A DNA stretch of 64,000 nt from Phormidium tanganyikae FI6-MK23 (GTDB taxonomy: Bacteria; Cyanobacteriota; Cyanobacteriia; Leptolyngbyales; Leptolyngbyaceae), in contig JAHHHU010000019.1 in NCBI GenBank assembly GCA_019359175.1, forward strand, positions 28,394-92,393, written 5' to 3'. The translations under genes were made by a program, and so were the position numbers. Below are positions 60,029-64,000 of the stretch, piece after piece; position 1 is the first letter of the stretch; the number at the start of each line of letters is the position of its first letter. The notes under the pieces were generated by a model that did not search any database, was not told where the DNA came from, and was given only the letters and a program-made list of their open reading frames with translations.

Positions 60029-60562
60029 TTAGTTGTTCGGAGTCTTGACGGTTTTCGCCATTTCAAGAAACGATCCCATATTTGCACCAGGGCGACGACG
60101 AGTATTCGTCGGCTTCGGCGCTAAATACTCGGTTGCAAAGCTCACCGTCGGTTGTGGCAGATTCAGCGTATTGGCTGGAACTGGCGGTTTTGCTCCGTTG
60201 GTTGAACCATTCGCCTTAGCAGTTTCAGCTTTGACAGGTTCAGCCTTTGCGGGCTTCGATTTGACTGATTTCACCGCAGACTGCGCGGTCGCTTCTGTCG
60301 CAGCAACGGTTTCTTTTACGCCTTCAGCAACAGAGTCAGCCGTAGACTTTGCGGTCGCTTCCACAGCCACAACCGCAGATTTCGCGTTTTCGACTTCAGC
60401 TTTCTTCGGCGCTGGCGCTTCCGCTTTCGCCAAGGCAGGCTTTTCGGCTTCTGCTGCGTCGAGTTCCATGAAGTAGCCCGACTTGTTGTCGCCTAAAATT
60501 CCTCCGATGAAGGAGAAAATGCCGCTAAAGAGTTTTTTAATTAAGTTAATGACACCGCCCAT
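60029..60562 (-). CDS. Conserved cyanobacterial Ala/Lys-rich protein
   Basis: A 177-residue protein. Residues 1-24 are an amphipathic, hydrophobic segment ('MGGVINLIKKLFSGIFSFIG') that may bind a membrane; 'KSGYFMELDAAEAEKP' follows; the middle (35-130) is Ala/Lys/Glu-rich, with repeats such as 'AKSTADSVAEGVKETVAAT'; the end has 'TEYLAPKPTNTRRRPGANMGSFLEMAK'. The N- and C-terminal motifs look conserved across cyanobacteria, whereas the middle varies. Function is unknown. Confidence 0.72.
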   Translation of the reverse strand: MGGVINLIKKLFSGIFSFIGGILGDNKSGYFMELDAAEAEKPALAKAEAPAPKKAEVENAKSAVVAVEATAKSTADSVAEGVKETVAATEATAQSAVKSVKSKPAKAEPVKAETAKANGSTNGAKPPVPANTLNLPQPTVSFATEYLAPKPTNTRRRPGANMGSFLEMAKTVKTPNN

Positions 60563-60700
60563 TGAACAATACTCCTGGGTTTCCTGCTGAATCGTTATGC
60601 TCGATCGCTCATCAATACGGACAAGCTATGTGAAAAGTAGTCCTTCTCACGATTATCCGCCCGCGATGGAACCAGATGCAACCCTTGATCCCAGAATTTT

Positions 60701-61414
60701 TTAAGGTAAGTATTGTTTATTTCGATTCGAGAACAATCCGAGCAGCGGCCCCAAAACCGCACCAAACACGAATCCGCCCGCATGCGCCCAGTACGCGACA
60801 CCCCCCTGCTGCATCCCAATATTGGCAGGAACATTCAGGCTAGCAACTCCGTAGAAAGCTTGCTGAATGAACCAAACGCCAAGGTAAGCCCAAGCTGGAA
60901 TGCGAAACGGAAAGAAGATGAAAGGCGGAATAATCGTCGTAATCGCAGCTTTGGGAAAGCGAAGAATATACGCACCCATTACGCCCGCGATCGCGCCACT
61001 CGCTCCGAGCGATGGAATATTAGAATCGGATGAGAAAAACCACTGCGTTAATGCAGCTAAAACGCCGCAACCGATGTAAAAAAGTAAAAAGCGAATGTGC
61101 CCCAACCGATCTTCAACATTGTTGCCAAAGATCCAGAGAAACAGCATATTTCCAGCGATGTGAGCAAATCCCCCATGCAGAAATTGCGAACTAATCAAAG
61201 TGATCCATTCTGGAAACGGCTGATATCGGATCGATTCACCTAGAAAACTTGCAGTCAACTGGCGCGGTACGACTGCCCAGGTGTAGAAAAAGTTTTCCAA
61301 CTGAGGTGGCGTGAGCGTCAATTGATAAAGAAAGACTAAGACGTTTGCCGCAATAATGCCGTAAGTTACATACGGAGTGATGCGGGTCGGATTGTCGTCG
61401 CTGACCGGAAACAC
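60701..61414 (-). CDS. Rhomboid family intramembrane serine protease
   Basis: A 237-residue membrane protein with six or so helices. The catalytic dyad is intact: Ser in 'IPSLGASGAIAGVMGAYIL' (near residue 136) and His in 'VAYWAHAGGFVFGAVLG' (near residue 211), and 'HGGFAHIAGNMLFLWIFG' carries the conserved HxxxN element in helix 2. Such enzymes cleave membrane-anchored proteins. Substrate is unknown. It precedes the Ala/Lys-rich protein gene by 138 bp on the same strand. Confidence 0.93.
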   Translation of the reverse strand: MFPVSDDNPTRITPYVTYGIIAANVLVFLYQLTLTPPQLENFFYTWAVVPRQLTASFLGESIRYQPFPEWITLISSQFLHGGFAHIAGNMLFLWIFGNNVEDRLGHIRFLLFYIGCGVLAALTQWFFSSDSNIPSLGASGAIAGVMGAYILRFPKAAITTIIPPFIFFPFRIPAWAYLGVWFIQQAFYGVASLNVPANIGMQQGGVAYWAHAGGFVFGAVLGPLLGLFSNRNKQYLP

Positions 61415-61535
61415 AGCTTATCCCCACCTATAATTTTAGTCTGAAGAATAACTGATCTTCTCGATCGCTGTCTGTTGATCTGGAGACAGATCTATGAGTA
61501 CGATTTGTTGGCTCTGTCGTTGGAAAGGCGAAGAA

Positions 61536-62309
61536 ATGGAAGTGATCCCCGCGATCGATTTATTAGATGGAAAATGCGTTCGCCTGTATCAAGGTGACTA
61601 TAATCAATCGCAGGTGTTTGATGATGATCCTGTTGCAGTGGCGCGTCAGTGGGCGGAGCAAGGCGCAACGCGATTACATTTAGTCGATTTAGATGGAGCA
61701 AAAGTCGGGCATCCGGTCAATTTGGCGGCAATCCGATCGATTGTAGAAGCGGTGAACATCCCGATCGAGGTCGGGGGCGGATTGCGCGATCGAGATGCGG
61801 TTGCTTCGTTACTTTTGACAGGGGTGAGATGGGCAATTCTAGGAACCATTGCCGTTGAGAAACCGGAATTAGTCGCGCAGTTGTGCGGCGAGTTTCCAGG
61901 GCAGATCATCATCGGAATCGATGCCCGAAACGGAAAAGTTGCCACGAAAGGATGGCTTGAGACTTCGGAAGTCTTAGCGACAGACTTAGCCGAACGAATG
62001 GCACAACTCGGAGCCGCTGCGATCATCTACACCGACATTCATCGAGACGGAACAATGCAAGGCCCGAATCTAGACTCTCTGAGAGAGTTAGCCTCGATCG
62101 CTGCAATTCCTGTTATCGCTTCGGGAGGAGTCAGTTCGCTAACTGATTTACTAAGCTTGTTGGCATTAGAGCCGCAAGGCGTGACGGGTGCGATCGTCGG
62201 AAAAGCGTTGTACACCGGAGACGTTTCGCTTCAAGAAGCCGTTCGTGCGGTCGGTCAAGGACGTTGGCAAGACATTCCACCCGATTTCGGTTCATCTGCG
62301 TTTGCATAG
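61536..62309 (+). CDS. hisA: HisA, phosphoribosylformimino-AICAR ribotide isomerase
   Basis: A 257-residue (beta/alpha)8 isomerase of histidine synthesis. Start at '[22 protein letters not shown]' (61536) is preferred over the upstream in-frame ATG at 61494, since catalytic Asp 'PAIDLLDG' must be near the N-terminus. Other motifs are '[12 protein letters not shown]', '[15 protein letters not shown]', '[17 protein letters not shown]' (second catalytic Asp) and '[12 protein letters not shown]'. It is followed 9 bp later by a small Lys-rich gene whose Shine-Dalgarno overlaps the hisA stop. Confidence 0.95.
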   Translation: MEVIPAIDLLDGKCVRLYQGDYNQSQVFDDDPVAVARQWAEQGATRLHLVDLDGAKVGHPVNLAAIRSIVEAVNIPIEVGGGLRDRDAVASLLLTGVRWAILGTIAVEKPELVAQLCGEFPGQIIIGIDARNGKVATKGWLETSEVLATDLAERMAQLGAAAIIYTDIHRDGTMQGPNLDSLRELASIAAIPVIASGGVSSLTDLLSLLALEPQGVTGAIVGKALYTGDVSLQEAVRAVGQGRWQDIPPDFGSSAFA

Positions 62310-62318
62310 GAGATCCCA

Positions 62319-62462
62319 ATGAAGAAGCACACGAAGAAACTGGCAAAGAAGATCGCGAAAAAGGTTGCTCACAAATTAAAGAAAAAACTTCCGAAAAAGC
62401 TTGCAAAGCAAATCGCAAAAGACTCGATCACGCGCCAAATTACAGCGGCTCTAGAAGGCTAG
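62319..62462 (+). CDS. Lys-rich cationic microprotein (47 aa)
   Basis: A tiny gene directly after hisA, with AGGAG (62308-62312) overlapping the hisA stop and a 6-bp spacing to ATG. It encodes a 47-residue protein with repeated (K)KLAKK-like units ('KKLAKKIAKKVAHKLKKKL'), and a less basic tail 'DSITRQITAALEG'. About 17 residues are Lys, giving an amphipathic cationic helix. It has no family I recognise. Possible roles include nucleic acid or membrane binding, or a short regulatory peptide; none is proved. The good ribosome site and clean coding frame argue that it is expressed. Confidence 0.6.
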   Translation: MKKHTKKLAKKIAKKVAHKLKKKLPKKLAKQIAKDSITRQITAALEG

Positions 62463-62519
62463 TGCGATCTTAAGAATTTGAACAATCTGAAATCCTACTC
62501 GATTTCAGCATCATCGAAT

Positions 62520-62648
62520 TTACATAGTGGTCAACCATCGAATTAACGCCTGAATCACAGACTCTGGATTGATTGCATTCACTGCAACGACTGGAGCAGT
62601 TCGATCATCCTCTGCCCATCCCATTGCATAGGCGACATCTTCGATCGA
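62520..62648 (-). pseudogene. C-terminal gene remnant, family uncertain
   Basis: On the minus strand a 42-codon frame, open after a TAG, ends at TAA (62520-62522). It reads like the tail of a soluble protein: 'EDVAYAMGWAEDDRTAPVVAV' and 'INPESVIQALIRWLTTM'. It has no plausible start and is likely the end of a truncated gene. It resembles the tail of cyanobacterial GTPase-like proteins, but I would not name it. Confidence 0.4.
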
Positions 62649-62824
62649 CTAAACTCCATCACAATCTGTATACGTCACACCCAAAACCATCAGAATCACA
62701 AAATGTTTCAGCGAGATTACTGGCAATTACGTTGAACGCAAAACAAAGTTTACAAAAGGAAAAAGACTAGATTTCAGGCTAATCTTACAATTGATTATGA
62801 TCGCAAAAAATTCGTTGCGTTCTG

Positions 62825-63556
62825 TTGCGGAAAAGATTGTTACTACGGAGAATCAGGAGTCGGAGAACGAGTGGTACGTCAAGCAAAGCCCAGCTCGAAC
62901 TTGCCAAAGATAAAGAGGTAAATGAACTGTGTCAAAAGCTTGCAACGGCTGCGGGACGAGATGAATTTGAGTACGAATTCTATGTAGTTCTCGATGATAA
63001 ATTAAATGCGTTTGCACTTCCAGGTGGAAAAGTTTTTGTGAATGCAGGCGTGATCGGAAAAGCAAATTCCGAAGCCGAACTCGCTGGACTGCTCGGACAT
63101 GAACTTTCTCACAGTTTCCAACTGATCACAGAAGGGACACTCACTGCAAGCTTAACGCAATTCATTCCCTACATCGGCGGATTGCTCAGAGACATCACAA
63201 CCCTGAGCTATAGCCGCAATATGGAGCGCCAAGCGGATGCTTTAGGTACTCGCCTGCTAGCATCAACAGACTATGCTTCAGATGGTTTGTACAATCTCAT
63301 GATCACACTGAAAAAACAAGAAGAAGAAAAGCTTCGAGACAATCCTCCGACTTGGTTAGCCTCGCATCCATTACCTAAAGTTCGAGTGTCTTATCTGCAA
63401 GAATTGATCACAACAACCGAATACGATCTCTATGCTTATGAAGGCATCGAACACCATAAAGCAATTCAAACGAAAGTGGGACAGTTGTTAAAAGAACATA
63501 AAGCACAACAGGAAAAGAAAGGCGATCTACGGAATTTTGATGAATTATCGCCGTAA
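62825..63556 (+). CDS. M48 family metallopeptidase, N-terminus probably frameshifted
   Basis: A zinc-protease domain with 'AGLLGHELSHSF' (HExxH near residue 92) and the downstream Glu in 'NMERQADALG' (third ligand), preceded by 'LNAFALPGGKVFVNAG', all typical of M48B/M48C proteases. The natural N-terminus is probably lost: the first ~20 residues are Arg-rich nonsense, while a better continuation ('YYGESGVGERVVRQAK') is found in the frame one base earlier, joining near 62885 ('AQLELAKDKEVNELCQKL'). No signal peptide or membrane anchor is visible. It may be a pseudogene, or have a start further in. TTG at 62825 is the only formal start. Confidence 0.6.
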   Translation: MRKRLLLRRIRSRRTSGTSSKAQLELAKDKEVNELCQKLATAAGRDEFEYEFYVVLDDKLNAFALPGGKVFVNAGVIGKANSEAELAGLLGHELSHSFQLITEGTLTASLTQFIPYIGGLLRDITTLSYSRNMERQADALGTRLLASTDYASDGLYNLMITLKKQEEEKLRDNPPTWLASHPLPKVRVSYLQELITTTEYDLYAYEGIEHHKAIQTKVGQLLKEHKAQQEKKGDLRNFDELSP

Positions 63557-63898
63557 GCCAAACTTACCAACTAGAAGGAGAAAATCATAAGTTAGCGATC
63601 GTATTTCTTCAACTTGGTTCTTGGTATCAGAGCTGAGTCAGCAGATTCTAAATCGTTTGTAGAACTCTCACATCTATAAAACCGTCATCAATCAAAGTAC
63701 AAAGCTCATTAGACCTTTCCAAAAATTTACAAGCGTGACTGCTCCTGGGTTTGAGGGTGCTCTCGCCAGAATAGTTACCGAACGCAATCATGCGGGTTTG
63801 CGGCAGTTTCTATCAGAAATGAACAATCAACATAGAGCATTTACATCCACATCACCTCCTGTTTCTTGTAACGCTTAAACAGGCAATTCAATCGCCCC
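63557..63898. other. Decayed or non-coding region after the M48 gene
   Basis: No intact gene is supported. A 69-codon open frame on the plus strand (63663-63872) contains protein-like 'APGFEGALARIVTERNHAGL' but has no clear start and follows an in-frame stop, so it may be a remnant. AGAAGGAG at 63572 would be a good ribosome site, but no open frame of any length follows it. Confidence 0.4.
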
Positions 63899-64000
63899 TA
63901 ATCGCAGTCGAACCAATCCACAAATCGCTAAGATGACTTCTGAATAAGTGTCTTTTCTCAACCGCACTACCTCTTTGGCGGCTCGGAAGATCTTCAGGTG
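63899..64000 (-). CDS. Partial C-terminus, transposase-like
   Basis: A minus-strand frame entering from the window edge and ending TAG (63899-63901). The visible 33 residues ('HLKIFRAAKEVVRLRKDTY', 'SEVILAICGLVRLR') have the basic, hydrophobic pattern of the tail of some IS transposases. The bulk lies outside the window, so the call is weak. Confidence 0.35.

Noticed and set aside
61494..61535. ATG at 61494 for hisA
   Set aside because: The extra 14 residues precede the conserved N-terminus that begins with the catalytic strand; the start at 61536 has an AAGG upstream.

Overview
The window is a stretch of cyanobacterial chromosome. The evidence is psbU (photosystem II extrinsic protein), a CcmP-type carboxysome shell protein, the DevBCA exporter, an iron-uptake porin with an SLH domain, a carotenoid oxygenase, several families restricted to cyanobacteria or plastids (DUF4346, DUF4336, DUF3120, DUF4079, DUF1830, DICT domain), and very frequent GCGATCGC/CGATCG motifs of the HIP1 type. 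The style fits a Leptolyngbya-like or related filamentous lineage, but the species cannot be fixed from sequence alone. About 60 genes are supported, on both strands in short operons. No rRNA, tRNA, CRISPR array or prophage was recognised.

Layout. 1-3.5 kb: end of a DUF4346 gene, a TpsB-type outer-membrane transporter without its TpsA partner, and DUF4336. 3.5-6.7 kb (minus): ECF sigma factor, RskA-like anti-sigma factor and two exported ferritin-like proteins. 7-9.5 kb: RarD, YajQ, MAPEG and a DprA/LOG-fold protein, then a gene remnant. 9.6-14 kb: carotenoid oxygenase, a PhyH-type dioxygenase and a geranylgeranyl-reductase-like flavoprotein. 14-18.5 kb: a block with an FTR1 iron permease and a hemerythrin-like protein, bounded by two inverted copies of a ~160-bp MITE-like element and holding a heavily deleted ppsA remnant. 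18.5-23.4 kb: devBCA and orphan potBC permeases. 23.4-28.2 kb: RecJ and two glycosyltransferases. 28.4-29.8 kb: ccmP and a pentapeptide-repeat protein. 29.9-33.4 kb: hybrid kinase, CheB, CheR and a small protein.

33.5-40.9 kb is mostly housekeeping: a PDZ/radical-SAM protein, uppP, DUF3120, an FHA-cyclase, psbU, nadB, DUF4079 and DUF1830. 41.3-44.9 kb is a tight three-gene operon: cobalamin-type radical SAM protein, DICT plus HD-like sensor, and pentapeptide-repeat protein. 45-50.6 kb is the rimP-nusA-ylxR-infB operon. 50.7-54.8 kb: iron-uptake porin, rpmI-rplT, a solute-binding protein and a Ycf37-like TPR protein. 54.9-64 kb: FecR-domain protein divergent from a beta-barrel protein, a sulfurtransferase, a Pmp3-type peptide, a rhomboid protease, hisA with a downstream Lys-rich microprotein, a probably frameshifted M48 protease, and decayed sequence.

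Two themes stand out. Iron and oxidative handling recurs (ferritin-like pair with its own sigma/anti-sigma, FTR1, hemerythrin, iron porin). The best candidates for undescribed biology are the radical SAM/DICT/pentapeptide operon, the sigma-regulated exported ferritin pair, and the cationic microprotein after hisA. The decayed patches (ppsA, a PadR-like tail, the M48 N-terminus, fragments at 62.5 and 63.7 kb) and the MITE-like repeats show where the chromosome has been rearranged.
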